Positions 41,262-50,220 of a stretch of 64,000 nt of DNA are shown here, piece by piece. Source of the stretch: Vibrio gallaecicus (GTDB lineage: Bacteria > Pseudomonadota > Gammaproteobacteria > Enterobacterales > Vibrionaceae); NCBI RefSeq assembly GCF_024347495.1, contig NZ_AP025491.1:434001-498000 (forward strand), read 5' to 3'. Both the position numbers and the translations under genes were made by a program. Within the stretch, counting starts at the first letter, position 1, and each line of letters opens with the position of its first letter. Below the pieces are notes generated by a model that saw nothing but the letters and a program-made list of their open reading frames with translations, was not told the origin of the DNA and did not search any database.

Positions 41262-42258
41262 TGATCAGCCTATTTTAGGGGTGCCAACGAATATCATCAC
41301 TGGGTTTCTCGGTGTAGGAAAAACGACAGCTATTCTAAACCTTATGGCTAATAAACCGGATAATGAACGTTGGGCTGTACTCGTTAATGAATTTGGTGAA
41401 ATTGGCGTTGATGGTAGCTTGCTCCAAGGCAATAAAAACGAAGAAGCAAAAGTGTTTATTCGTGAAGTACCAGGTGGGTGTATGTGCTGCGCTGCTGGTC
41501 TACCTATGCAAATTGCCTTGAATCAGCTGCTGATGGAAGCGAAGCCGGATCGCTTATTAATTGAACCTACAGGGCTTGGTCACCCAAAAGAAGTTCTTCA
41601 GGTTCTTTCGACAGAACATTATCAGAAAGTACTTTCTTTGCAGAAGAATATAACGCTGGTGGATGCGCGCAAGCTTTCAGACAACCTTTATACTGCTAAT
41701 GAAACGTTCAACCAGCAAATTGCTATTGCCGATACGGTGGTGGGGAATAAGCTTGATTTGTACCAAGAGGGTGATACCGAAAAACTACAAGCGTATGTGG
41801 CAGCGATGGGTAGCCCAAACTCTAAGATAATATTTGCAGAGCATGGTGTGATTTCATTTTCTGAGTTCGAAGGCAATACTGGCATTTATATGAACCCTCC
41901 ACATCATCACCATCATGGGCACAGTAAGCCTCTCGCTTCAGAAGCTCCTATGCCAGAAAGTGGAGTGATCAAAGCCATTAATGAAGGTGAGGGGTTTAAG
42001 AGTGTAGGCTGGCGCTTTTCTGCTGATAAAGTTTTTGACCGAGCTAAGCTTATTTTGCTATTGGTTGAATTAAACGTGGAGCGTATGAAAGCGGTATTTA
42101 TCACTGATAGTGGTATTGCTGGTTATAATTTGACACCTGATGGTCTAACTGAAATTGAACTTGATGAATGTGCGGAAAGTAGAATTGAGCTTATCTCACA
42201 TGCCATAGATGACGGCTTAGAATCAAAGTTACTAAGTTGTGTTCAGGCAGCATGGTAA
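41251..42258 (+). CDS. CobW/COG0523 family GTPase, putative zinc metallochaperone
   Basis: A 335-residue G3E GTPase. Walker A GFLGVGKTT is at about 18-26, the metal motif GGCMCCAAG (CxCC) at about 77-85, the guanine-specificity NKLD further on, a His-rich loop (HHHHHGH) in the middle, and the CobW C-terminal domain. The ATG at 41251 has AGGAGG seven bases upstream and gives the true N-terminus; an in-frame ATG at 41224 lies inside the preceding gene. COG0523 proteins under Zur control deliver zinc to essential enzymes during starvation, possibly here the carbonic anhydrase. Confidence 0.88.
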   Translation: MSFDDQPILGVPTNIITGFLGVGKTTAILNLMANKPDNERWAVLVNEFGEIGVDGSLLQGNKNEEAKVFIREVPGGCMCCAAGLPMQIALNQLLMEAKPDRLLIEPTGLGHPKEVLQVLSTEHYQKVLSLQKNITLVDARKLSDNLYTANETFNQQIAIADTVVGNKLDLYQEGDTEKLQAYVAAMGSPNSKIIFAEHGVISFSEFEGNTGIYMNPPHHHHHGHSKPLASEAPMPESGVIKAINEGEGFKSVGWRFSADKVFDRAKLILLLVELNVERMKAVFITDSGIAGYNLTPDGLTEIELDECAESRIELISHAIDDGLESKLLSCVQAAW

Positions 42259-42313
42259 GTCGGTTGGCTAGAGTCTCAAAATGGGAATTGCTAGTGGGAA
42301 CTTATTTAAAGAC

Positions 42314-42342
42314 AATCATGCCTTTCATAGAGAGGCATGATT
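42314..42342 (+). terminator. probable terminator after the CobW gene
   Basis: AATCATGCCT and AGGCATGATT (10-bp perfect stem, 9-base loop) followed by GATTTT, 55 bases after the stop. The T-run is short, so termination may be partial. Confidence 0.7.
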
Positions 42343-42418
42343 GATTTTGAGCCGGTTTAAAATGCTTCTACTTAAGCGTTATTATTTGAAATGAAAGCTA
42401 TCACTTAAGAGTCACTTT

Positions 42419-42763
42419 TTAGAAGCCATATTTTGTTTTGATTGGTTCACATACCTGAGTGTATTTTTCGTCGGCCTTCGCTTGCCCTGCAAACTCAACC
42501 ATAGCTTCCGAATAACCCATTGCTGTACCGAATTCTTCCATAATAAATGGGTCATTTTTAACGCTCTCTGAACGTCCCTTAGACAGTTCGACAATAAATC
42601 GAGCGTAATCTTGGTCTTTATCTAAGCCAGCAGCCCAGCCAAAGCAATGCGCTGCATCTTGCTTGGGAAATTCATTAAAGTCTTCACCATTAACTTCTGC
42701 TGTTGCTGTACCTGCTATTAATGCTGCGAACAGTGAAAGGCTTACTAATATTTTCTTCATCAT
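42419..42763 (-). CDS. hypothetical small exported protein
   Basis: A 114-residue protein with a signal peptide (KKILVSLSLFAALIAGTATA, cleavage about residue 22). The mature part is helical and acidic with two Cys (AAHCFGWAAG and YTQVCEPIK), spaced to form one disulfide. I do not recognise the family. Small secreted helical two-Cys proteins of this kind are common in vibrios. It stands alone and is convergent with the zinc locus. Confidence 0.7.
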   Translation of the reverse strand: MMKKILVSLSLFAALIAGTATAEVNGEDFNEFPKQDAAHCFGWAAGLDKDQDYARFIVELSKGRSESVKNDPFIMEEFGTAMGYSEAMVEFAGQAKADEKYTQVCEPIKTKYGF

Positions 42764-42946
42764 TTAATCTCTAATTCATTACCTGCCGCTATAGTGGCTT
42801 ACTACTAATGAATGAAAAGTGAATACTTTGTTCATATATCTATGTTTATACTTGCTTCAAATTCTCATATGTATTGTTATTGAGAATAAGACTGATGGTA
42901 TTTTAGAAGCAGAGCTCCGTGGTGGGGTTAATTATTTAGAGGAAGT

Positions 42947-43453
42947 ATGGAAGTCTCCCTGAAACGAATTGAATTAAATGATAGGCATATATTGGAGAAT
43001 CTATTTCCTTATTATGTTTACGATATGTCTGAATATATGGGCTGGAGCCCGAATTCGGATGGTTTGTACGCTTTTAAACCTACTTCGCTAGACCCTTATT
43101 GGTCTCAAGCTAACCACATCCCTTATTTTATCTATGTAGATAAAGAACTCGCTGGTTTTGTTTTACTTCGTGATTATCCTGATAAATCAGAGGTATATGA
43201 TATTGATCAATTCTTTGTGTTACGTAAATTCAAAGGGAAGGGAGTTGGAAAAAGGGCATTGGCTGAACTTTTTGGCTGCTATCCAGGTAAGTGGCAAATT
43301 CGTGTTCTAAAAGAAAACACAGCCGCATTGACGTTTTGGCTTTCGGCCGTAATGAATGTTGTTGATAATGATTATGAACTTTCTTTAGATATTGATGTGG
43401 ACTTAGAAATGCATTTTATACGTTTTGAAAGTCAGTTAAATCAGGCTGACTAA
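42947..43453 (+). CDS. GNAT family N-acetyltransferase
   Basis: A 168-residue GNAT protein. The acetyl-CoA-binding strand and loop are visible in IDQFFVLRKFKGKGVGKRAL (about 88-107; pattern R/K-x-x-G-x-G), preceded by the beta-bulge strand PYFIYVDKELAGFVLLRD (split as PYFIYVDKE / LAGFVLLRD). The GAGGAAG-like site upstream of the ATG supports the start. The substrate is unknown and the gene has no operon partners. Confidence 0.82.
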   Translation: MEVSLKRIELNDRHILENLFPYYVYDMSEYMGWSPNSDGLYAFKPTSLDPYWSQANHIPYFIYVDKELAGFVLLRDYPDKSEVYDIDQFFVLRKFKGKGVGKRALAELFGCYPGKWQIRVLKENTAALTFWLSAVMNVVDNDYELSLDIDVDLEMHFIRFESQLNQAD

Positions 43454-43586
43454 GAGTTTATTTGGTTTTAAAAAATCGAAATAGAATTTAAAGCATTATG
43501 GGCTAGGCTAATGACAGTTCAAATTGCCAATTTCGTTAAATTAATAATGTCGCTCATGTAGAGAAGATACCTTGTAGGAGATTAAA

Positions 43587-44102
43587 ATGAAAAAGATAGC
43601 CGTTTTTGGTAAACCAGGCAGTGGAAAATCGACAATAAGCAAGGCTCTTACAATAGCGACTGATATTCCTCTTCACCAGTTGGACTCTATTGTTTATAAC
43701 GTTGACGGTACGCTTGTGGATAGACAGGTATACGATGATGCACATAATAATATATTGAGTTCAGAACGCTGGATTATTGATGGGTTTGGTCCTATCGGCT
43801 CATTTTATAAACGCTTAGAAGAAGCGGACACTTTGATTTATATCGATCTACCATACCCCGTTAGCTACTGGTTTGTTACAAAGCGATGCCTGAAAGGAGT
43901 GTTTATCAAACCGGAAGGTTGGCCTGATGGAAGCTCGGTTTTGAAAGGCACTTTAGAGAGTTATAAAACCTTAAAGATGTGCCCTAAATTTTGGAATGAT
44001 CAGTTTATATCTAAACTAAAAGAAACCTCAGAGGATAAGGATATTTACGTCATTAAAACAGTAAACGAATTGAACACTTTCGTTCGGGACCATGTGCAAT
44101 AG
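43587..44102 (+). CDS. P-loop nucleoside-kinase-like protein (DNA topology modulation FlaR family)
   Basis: A 171-residue P-loop protein. Walker A GKPGSGKST is at residues 8-16; the following HQLDSIVYN resembles the LD.. element of the FlaR/adenylate-kinase-like 'topology modulation' family; SERWIIDGFG and DTLIYIDLPYP are later family features. The name of this family is historical, and a small-molecule kinase role is more likely. An AGGAG site precedes the ATG. Confidence 0.8.
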   Translation: MKKIAVFGKPGSGKSTISKALTIATDIPLHQLDSIVYNVDGTLVDRQVYDDAHNNILSSERWIIDGFGPIGSFYKRLEEADTLIYIDLPYPVSYWFVTKRCLKGVFIKPEGWPDGSSVLKGTLESYKTLKMCPKFWNDQFISKLKETSEDKDIYVIKTVNELNTFVRDHVQ

Positions 44103-44125
44103 CCTAGTTATTCATCTAATGACTG

Positions 44126-44833
44126 TTACCATGGGATCTCTTCGCCATTAAAGCTGAAAAACTTTCCTGTATCAGACGCGTCTTTATCATCTAATAATTC
44201 GAGTAACTGACGTGCGACATATTCGGCGCTAAACAGTTTTCCAGGTTTAACGTTTCGTTGAAATGGTTTGGAAAGCTCCGTGTCAGTAGTTCCAGGGTGG
44301 AAGGATAAAACGCAGCAATGCTGGGATTTATATTTCCACTCAATACTGATGGTCTTAATCGCCATATTCAGTGCGGCTTTAGAGCAACGGTAGCTTATCC
44401 ACCCTCCAATATTATTGTCTTCGATACTGCCAATCCTTGCAGATAAAGAAACGAAAAAGGTGTTGCGCTTCGATTTTAGGTGCTTAATAAAATACTTGCT
44501 AAGTAAAATCGTAGGCACCACATTTGTATCAAGATTGTGGTGGAAAAATTCAGGATTAAATTCGCTTACCGATTTCTCGGGCTTTTTATTTGTGGTATGC
44601 AAACTACCAATGGCATTGATTAACAAATCAAGGTCGGTGATTTGGTTGGCTAATTCGAAAATATCTGATTCAGATGATGCATCTACCCGAAACCATTTTA
44701 TATTATCGTTTGTAATTTGAGGCTCGCTCGAGTGGTAGGTCGCATAAATTTGACTTTTAGGCTTGCTAGCCAATAGCTGCTTGATAAGAGCTTGCCCAAT
44801 TCCTCCAGAACCGCCAACAACAAGAATTTTCAA
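44126..44833 (-). CDS. short-chain dehydrogenase/reductase (C-factor-like)
   Basis: A 235-residue SDR. The nucleotide-binding glycines are in VVGGSGGIGQAL (5-16), and the catalytic Tyr and Lys in WISYRCSKAAL (YxxxK), with Ser in FFVSLSARIG upstream. Length and the C-terminal LDDKDASDTGKFFSFNGEEIPW region (split as LDDKDASDTG / KFFSFNGEEIPW) match the CsgA/C-factor-like subgroup. The reaction is not predictable. Monocistronic. Confidence 0.87.
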   Translation of the reverse strand: MKILVVGGSGGIGQALIKQLLASKPKSQIYATYHSSEPQITNDNIKWFRVDASSESDIFELANQITDLDLLINAIGSLHTTNKKPEKSVSEFNPEFFHHNLDTNVVPTILLSKYFIKHLKSKRNTFFVSLSARIGSIEDNNIGGWISYRCSKAALNMAIKTISIEWKYKSQHCCVLSFHPGTTDTELSKPFQRNVKPGKLFSAEYVARQLLELLDDKDASDTGKFFSFNGEEIPW

Positions 44834-44985
44834 AGTCCGTCACCTATTTTTCAGCCTAAGTTTATGATGTAGTACGGCTGTAATTGATAAGGCGATCTCT
44901 TTACTTTGATAAAAGCTAAGATAAAATGCTCATCATTCAATCACCCGAAATGGCAACGTTTCACAAAGAAGAAAAGGAGGAACTT

Positions 44986-45066
44986 ATGATTTTGTGGTGC
45001 TTTAGCTACCCACGCCTATTTGGTATTAACGTTCGCTCAAGAGTTACTGATATCGCGTTGCGATAA
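44986..45066 (+). CDS. 26-codon leader peptide upstream of the ABC-F gene
   Basis: ATG with a near-perfect ribosome site (AAGGAGG five bases upstream), 26 codons and TAA. The peptide starts MILWCFSYPRLFG and ends VRSRVTDIALR. The ORF covers the first arm of the hairpin set at 45032-45168. Short, well-initiated ORFs in this position in front of ABC-F and erm genes act as sensors: a drug-stalled ribosome on the leader refolds the RNA and opens the downstream start. That function is inferred here from layout. Confidence 0.72.
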   Translation: MILWCFSYPRLFGINVRSRVTDIALR

Positions 45067-45168
45067 TCTCGACTTGAGCGAATAATTAATTTAGACGGAT
45101 ACCGTCACTCAAGCTCGAAGAATTATTGTCAACACTGACAACGGCGTCTTGCGCCCAAAATTCTTGAG
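45032..45168 (+). promoter_or_regulatory. candidate translational attenuator of the ABC-F gene
   Basis: Four complementary segments are visible: 1 = TTCGCTCAAG (45032-45041, inside the leader ORF); 2 = CTTGAGCGAA (45073-45082), exact complement of 1; 3 = CTCAAG (45108-45113); 4 = CTTGAG (45163-45168), complement of 3, with an added AAGAATT/AATTCTT pairing (45118-45124 / 45159-45165). Segment 2 can also pair with 3. Segment 4 includes the GAG that would be the Shine-Dalgarno sequence for ATG 45175. So 1:2 plus 3:4 hides the start, and stalling over 1 allows 2:3 and frees it. Extra small hairpins lie at 45126-45141 and 45143-45155. Confidence 0.72.
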
Positions 45169-45174
45169 AATATT

Positions 45175-46980
45175 ATGAGTACATTTTTAACTGCACAATC
45201 CCTAACACTTTCACACACTTCTACCCCTCTATTTAAAGAGCTGACTTTTACTGTAAACCGTGGCGATAAGATTGGTCTTATTGGACATAATGGTTGTGGA
45301 AAGAGTTCACTACTTAAACTACTTGATAAGCAAAATGAGCCTAGTGAAGGCTATATTTCTACGGCTAAACATTGCTTGATGAGTTACGTTGAGCAGCATA
45401 TCCCTAATGAAATACAGTCAAAAACGGTTTTAGATGCGTTAGCTGAAACTCTAACCGAAGATGAGTACTGGCGAGCTGAACTTCTTTTAACAGAGTTAGG
45501 CTTTGCAGTTTCAGATTGGCAGATGCCGGTTTCCAATTGTAGTGGTGGCCAGCAAGTTAGGCTTTTATTGGCAAGAGCGATTATAAACGAGCCAGATTTA
45601 TTATTGCTTGATGAACCTAGTAACCACTTAGACTTACCTTCACTTATGTGGTTAGAACAATTCTTATCACAATGGAAAGGGTCTTTTGTACTGGTTTCTC
45701 ATGACCAAATGTTACTCGATTCGGTAACCAATACGACCTGGATCATGCGAGATCAATCGCTTCATCATTTTGCTTTACCTTGCTCGCAAGCAAGAGAAAA
45801 ATTGAGAAAAAAAGATGAACAAGATAAGGCTCGTCGTTCAAATGAACAAAAAGAAATCGATCGTATAGAGAAAAGTGCCAAAAGGTTAGCGAATTGGGGT
45901 CATGTTTACGATAACGAGGATTTAGCTCGCAAAGCTAAAACCATGTTTGCTCGAAAAGAGCGTTTGGAAGAGGAACAAACAGAATTAACAGAAGGCGTTC
46001 CGTGGCGATTGAATCTTCAAGGGGATGCTTTACCAGCGAACCGCTTAGTGGAAATTGCTCCATTTTCAGTTAAACCACCGCAAAGCCAATCTGTATTGTT
46101 TGATATGGCAGAAATGCGTATCAAAAGTGGCGATAGAATTGCAGTTCTAGGGAGTAACGGTTGTGGAAAATCGACATTACTGAACCTGTTATACAGGCTG
46201 TATCTTTTAAAAGAAGATGATGAAGCGAGCCTAGAAAATTATGCGGAGCCAGTGACTTTTCATGACCGCTGCCATTTAGGTTATTACGATCAATCACTGA
46301 AACAACTTGATGATCAAGATACTCTGACAGATGCCTTGGGTCAGTTTGCTTCCATAAGCAATGAGCAAACTAAGAGGGCGCTCATTAGTGCTGGATTCAA
46401 GTTTTCTAGACATGAGCAGAAAGTCGAGTCCCTAAGTGGTGGAGAAAGGGCACGTCTTCTATTTGTTGGTTTAACACTCGCAAGATATCACTTAGTGTTT
46501 TTAGATGAACCGACTAACCACTTGGATATGGAAGGGAAAGAGGAGCTTATTGAAACGCTCAATGAGTTTAAAGGGGCAACTGTGTTAGTCAGTCATGATC
46601 GCAGTTTGATAGAGCAAAGCTGTAATCGATTTTGGTTTATTCAAAACGGAAGCTTAACCGAATTCTCAACAGCTGAAGAGATATATCTAAAAATAGCTGA
46701 AAGCTCCGAATCTCCCCAATCTTCTGACAATCCAGAAATACTAGGAGGTTCAGTTGGGCAATCTAGTGGTAACAATTGGAACAACCTGCATTCGGATGTA
46801 GAAATTTCAAATAGTGATATATCAGCTGAAGAGCTATCAAAGGAGGAGCAACTTTTGGAACGTTTGATTGTTTTAGAATCATTGCTCACGGATGACCTTC
46901 AAAGAAAGCCTAAACATCAAAAGCCAAGTCTACAAAATCAATGGCGTGATGAAATGACTGAGATTAATAGGCAACTTTAG
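45175..46980 (+). CDS. ABC-F family ATPase, putative antibiotic-resistance type
   Basis: A 601-residue protein with two ABC ATPase domains and no membrane segments, the ABC-F pattern. Domain 1 has Walker A GHNGCGKSS and signature CSGGQQVRL with LLLLDEPSNHLD; domain 2 has GSNGCGKST, LSGGERARL and VFLDEPTNHLD. The linker between them is charged and helical (about 205-275), the part that reaches the peptidyl-transferase centre in ribosome-protection members. A variable Ser-rich segment (about 505-555) precedes a final helical tail. The upstream leader ORF and alternating hairpins suggest induction by a ribosome-targeting drug. Alternatively it may be a housekeeping translation factor. Confidence 0.85.
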   Translation: MSTFLTAQSLTLSHTSTPLFKELTFTVNRGDKIGLIGHNGCGKSSLLKLLDKQNEPSEGYISTAKHCLMSYVEQHIPNEIQSKTVLDALAETLTEDEYWRAELLLTELGFAVSDWQMPVSNCSGGQQVRLLLARAIINEPDLLLLDEPSNHLDLPSLMWLEQFLSQWKGSFVLVSHDQMLLDSVTNTTWIMRDQSLHHFALPCSQAREKLRKKDEQDKARRSNEQKEIDRIEKSAKRLANWGHVYDNEDLARKAKTMFARKERLEEEQTELTEGVPWRLNLQGDALPANRLVEIAPFSVKPPQSQSVLFDMAEMRIKSGDRIAVLGSNGCGKSTLLNLLYRLYLLKEDDEASLENYAEPVTFHDRCHLGYYDQSLKQLDDQDTLTDALGQFASISNEQTKRALISAGFKFSRHEQKVESLSGGERARLLFVGLTLARYHLVFLDEPTNHLDMEGKEELIETLNEFKGATVLVSHDRSLIEQSCNRFWFIQNGSLTEFSTAEEIYLKIAESSESPQSSDNPEILGGSVGQSSGNNWNNLHSDVEISNSDISAEELSKEEQLLERLIVLESLLTDDLQRKPKHQKPSLQNQWRDEMTEINRQL

Positions 46981-47060
46981 TACGAGAAATACGAAGTGTG
47001 TTTCTCCATTAAGATCTTAGAAGAGAGCCGATAATTTAGTTACTGTGGTTCTAACTTATG

Positions 47061-47090
47061 GGGTGCTCATTAGATTAATCTGAGCATCCC
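47061..47090 (+). other. stem-loop between ABC-F and convergent lipoprotein gene
   Basis: GGGTGCTCA and TGAGCATCCC pair (9 bp with one G-T) around an 11-base loop, about 80 bases after the ABC-F stop and 37 bases after the convergent gene. It lacks a clear T-run, so it is a probable but unproven bidirectional terminator. Confidence 0.5.
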
Positions 47091-47127
47091 ATACATGAAC
47101 ATTCACTTCATGCGTTAAGTTCTGCCT

Positions 47128-48315
47128 TTAAACGGGTTGTTTGACAGTAGCTCGTTTACCTAGCCAGTACCCAATACCTAAAGGAGCAAAGAAAACGATA
47201 AGAATGAACAAGATAAAGTAAATGAGCACGCCTCTGATCAGATCCATTAATTTATCAATGGCAAGTACAACGACATCTTGAGAGACGCGATCCAAATCTT
47301 GAGTAAATTGCGCTCGTTCTTTTGAAACAATATCTGCAATTTCTATCCGCTCACTTGCAATCATTTTAATCAGAGCTTCGCGTTCACGAGTCACCATTTC
47401 CTCTAATGCAATACGCTCCAAAGTTAGCTTGTCTAATTTTTGGTCCGTTTTAACACTCAACTCATTGATTAATGGCTGCATTTCAGCCGACATCATCTCG
47501 GCTAGGTTCTGCATATATTCAGGATTGTTTTCAATGAAATCTTGAAGCGATGAAGATGTATCGCGTAAATTAGCTAACGTTAATGACAAGTCTTCACCTG
47601 TAAGGCTGCTATTAAGAGCAACGAGTTCTGCCTTCCATGAGATCAACTTAGGTGTTTGCTCTGCCATTAGGCTTAAACGGTCAGAGGCATCACCCATCGC
47701 TTCAGGCATTGTTCCCAAAGTTTGAACAGCATCGGTTCCGCTTTTACCTGTGTAAGCTAACCAATCACGGTAAGCTGGTACGCGCTTAAATGAAATGTCT
47801 CTAAATGGATTGTCTTCTACAAACTGTTCGACAAATGTCGCACTCAGCTTGAAGTCATTACTTGTCAATATAGATTTAGCCAATGATTTAGCTTGTTTAC
47901 TAAGGGATATAGAGGTTTCTTTTATATCCTCACTTTTAAACAAATCTTCTCCAGAACCCGCCACATAGAAGCGTTCCATCTGTGCTGCAAATACCCAAGT
48001 ATCAATTAATGCTGCAATGGGGGAAGTTTGGTATGCCGCAGCTTGTAAGCCTTGTTCAGAATGTATTTTCCATAACAGAACATAAGATTGATGAAGGGTG
48101 TCAGAACCTGAATATAGCTGTGCGGTTTGATCCGCTGCATTCTCAACTTGAGTGAAAAAAGACTTTGTGTATTCACGAGTCATAATTCGGGCGTTGAGCT
48201 GTTGTTCAGTTAAAGGTGTAGTTTGACTATCAAGCTTGATTTCTAATAAGGAGCAACCACTTAGAGCAATAGAGAATAGTACGAATACCATTCTATGGGA
48301 GAGACAACGAAACAT
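47128..48315 (-). CDS. hypothetical lipoprotein with coiled coil and C-terminal transmembrane helix
   Basis: A 395-residue protein of unknown function. The N-terminus is a lipoprotein signal (VFVLFSIALSGC, Cys about 21). The body is helical; about 285-345 is a long, charged coiled coil (repeated E-R-E..I patterns), and the last 30 residues contain one transmembrane helix (VLIYFILFILIVFFAPLGIG, about 360-380) with a basic C-terminus. A protein held by lipid at one end and a helix at the other could span or brace the envelope. It is sometimes labelled chemotaxis-related because of the coiled coil, but no MCP signalling hairpin is present. Confidence 0.7.
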   Translation of the reverse strand: MFRCLSHRMVFVLFSIALSGCSLLEIKLDSQTTPLTEQQLNARIMTREYTKSFFTQVENAADQTAQLYSGSDTLHQSYVLLWKIHSEQGLQAAAYQTSPIAALIDTWVFAAQMERFYVAGSGEDLFKSEDIKETSISLSKQAKSLAKSILTSNDFKLSATFVEQFVEDNPFRDISFKRVPAYRDWLAYTGKSGTDAVQTLGTMPEAMGDASDRLSLMAEQTPKLISWKAELVALNSSLTGEDLSLTLANLRDTSSSLQDFIENNPEYMQNLAEMMSAEMQPLINELSVKTDQKLDKLTLERIALEEMVTREREALIKMIASERIEIADIVSKERAQFTQDLDRVSQDVVVLAIDKLMDLIRGVLIYFILFILIVFFAPLGIGYWLGKRATVKQPV

Positions 48316-48489
48316 AACAACCTCGAATGAAATAAAATCGCCCGGATTGTAAGGATGGATAGTCAGAGGAGTGTCAAAAGTTGATGGTTAAATGGGTTAT
48401 GAAGGCTTTTATTTATGAAAGATAGCTAGCTTTATGAAATATTCGAAAGCAAACAACCTATTTGAGGCTGTTTGCTTCATTTCAGTTAA

Positions 48490-49710
48490 CTAATGAATGA
48501 AGTCATTAATATCAAAATCGAATTCAGATGGAGATATCGCCCTTACGATCGTTAAGTCACTTTTCGCGAGATCTTTGAATTCAATTTCTGTGAAATGCTT
48601 ATGTTTAATTGAATAGAAGCTTTTCACAATGGGTTTTTTACTGTGTTTTTGGTTAGATTCCCAGACTATTGCTGCTCGCCCATTACTGAGCTCTACAAGT
48701 GACGCTACTGGGTACACGCCTAAACAGTTAATAAATTGGTAAACGAGGTTGCTATCTAGGTGATTAGGAGTCATCCCAAGAAGAATCTTGAAAGCTTCTT
48801 GTGGGCTCATACTTTTTTTGTACACTCGATCAGCCGTTAGCGCATCGAATATATCGACAATTGAACTCATACGGCCATGTACCGGAAGTTGATCGCCAGC
48901 TAAGCCTTTAGGGTAGCCATTGCCATCCAATTTTTCATGATGCATCAAGCACACATCTCGGCTAATAACCGAAAGCCCCTTGATATTTTTGATTAAATCT
49001 AAAGCATAGGTTTGATGCATTTTCATATGCTCAAACTCTTCAGCTGTTAATTTAGCTGGTTTGTGTAGAACTTTGTCGTCGACTTTTACTTTACCGATAT
49101 CATGAATAATACCGCCAATTGCAAACTGCTTCAGTTCGGCTTCTGAATAGCCTAAGTAGCGTGCAAAAGTAACAAGTAATGTCGAAACGCTAACAGAGTG
49201 TTCAAGTAAGTATTCATCTTTTGAACGAAGTGCAGACACCAAGCGAATCGCGTCTTTATCCGTTAGTGTGAAGCTAATAAGGTCATCAGCCCAAGCGTCA
49301 AATTCATCCACACTAAATGCTTGGCCATCAAAAGCTTTGTTTATGACTTTACTGGCAATGCCTTTTGCTTCTTCTACCAACGAACGAGCGGCAGTTGTGC
49401 CTTTGACATTGTTTTTTCTTCTGTTTCGCAAGCTTTGGGTCGATTCTGTAATCGGTTTAGCTGGCTGGCTATCTTCAGTGGCGATAGTGGTCAGTGTAGA
49501 AAAATCAATTTTGCTGTCTGATAGACCTTCATCGACCCACACAAACTTTATATTATTTTTCAATAAGCTTTGAATGCCAGCTTCGCTTGATACACGTCCT
49601 GCATTCGTTAAGTTGATGCGGGTATTATTTTCTATACCTGTAACAAACATCCCAATCGAAATTTCAGATATTTGAACTTTAATAGAGCTTTCAGGTGAGT
49701 GCTTATGCAT
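48490..49710 (-). CDS. HD-GYP domain c-di-GMP phosphodiesterase
   Basis: A 406-residue cytoplasmic protein. The N-terminal DUF3391 region (KVQISEISIGMFVTGIE, 11-27) is followed by an HD-GYP domain: His171, the HD pair at 203-204 in IIHDIGKVKV, HHEKLDGNGYP at 257-267 and DALTADRVYKK. All metal and substrate residues are intact, so it should hydrolyse c-di-GMP to GMP or pGpG. A diguanylate cyclase lies just upstream on the same strand, so the pair may balance one c-di-GMP pool. Confidence 0.9.
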   Translation of the reverse strand: MHKHSPESSIKVQISEISIGMFVTGIENNTRINLTNAGRVSSEAGIQSLLKNNIKFVWVDEGLSDSKIDFSTLTTIATEDSQPAKPITESTQSLRNRRKNNVKGTTAARSLVEEAKGIASKVINKAFDGQAFSVDEFDAWADDLISFTLTDKDAIRLVSALRSKDEYLLEHSVSVSTLLVTFARYLGYSEAELKQFAIGGIIHDIGKVKVDDKVLHKPAKLTAEEFEHMKMHQTYALDLIKNIKGLSVISRDVCLMHHEKLDGNGYPKGLAGDQLPVHGRMSSIVDIFDALTADRVYKKSMSPQEAFKILLGMTPNHLDSNLVYQFINCLGVYPVASLVELSNGRAAIVWESNQKHSKKPIVKSFYSIKHKHFTEIEFKDLAKSDLTIVRAISPSEFDFDINDFIH

Positions 49711-50108
49711 ATTATTGGTTGACCATACTAAGACTACAAAATATTAACTTAATTCGGAGATTAAAGTCACCAAATAGGAATGTCACACCGCTATTAATGC
49801 GAGGCGATGAGCCAGGTGATTAATAACTATAATATTACTGACAGATATATTGATTATAACCTTTTATTCTCGTCACCAAAACTAGTGTTTAGAGCATAGG
49901 TGCTTGTTACATAAGTATAGACCTAGGATTCGTTTCCGTGAGAAATAACCATTTTAGGCTGTGAATCTTCAAGAAAAGACACTATTAATCAACATTTATT
50001 TAATTAATTGAAACATAGAAAGAGTTGATTCTTAGCTGCTAGCCGTAGCCAAAAACTAAATTGTAGAGTGACTATTTTTAAATAGCTTTTTAAATAGCAG
50101 GAGAAGTG
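49711..50108. other. AT-rich intergenic region upstream of HD-GYP gene
   Basis: About 400 bases containing the HD-GYP promoter on the minus strand and, at its right end, the ribosome site of the 33-codon plus-strand ORF. No c-di-GMP riboswitch signature, repeat or tRNA was seen. A TTAATTAATT run is near 50000. Confidence 0.5.
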
Positions 50109-50210
50109 ATGAGAGAGGATAAAGACATCAGAGAAGATTCTATTACGCTTAGGTGGTTTGGTAAAAAAGACGATGTATCTCAGGTAAAGCGGTACACCGT
50201 CAAATTGTAA
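50109..50210 (+). CDS. candidate 33-residue small protein
   Basis: ATG with an AGGAGA site at the right spacing, 33 codons, TAA. The peptide is charged and hydrophilic (MREDKDIREDSITLRWFGKK...), without signal or membrane segment. It lies on the plus strand, 10 bases from the end of the convergent diguanylate cyclase gene. I do not recognise it. The good ribosome site and natural codon choice support expression, but length alone allows chance. Confidence 0.45.
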   Translation: MREDKDIREDSITLRWFGKKDDVSQVKRYTVKL

Positions 50211-50220
50211 GACTTAAGAT

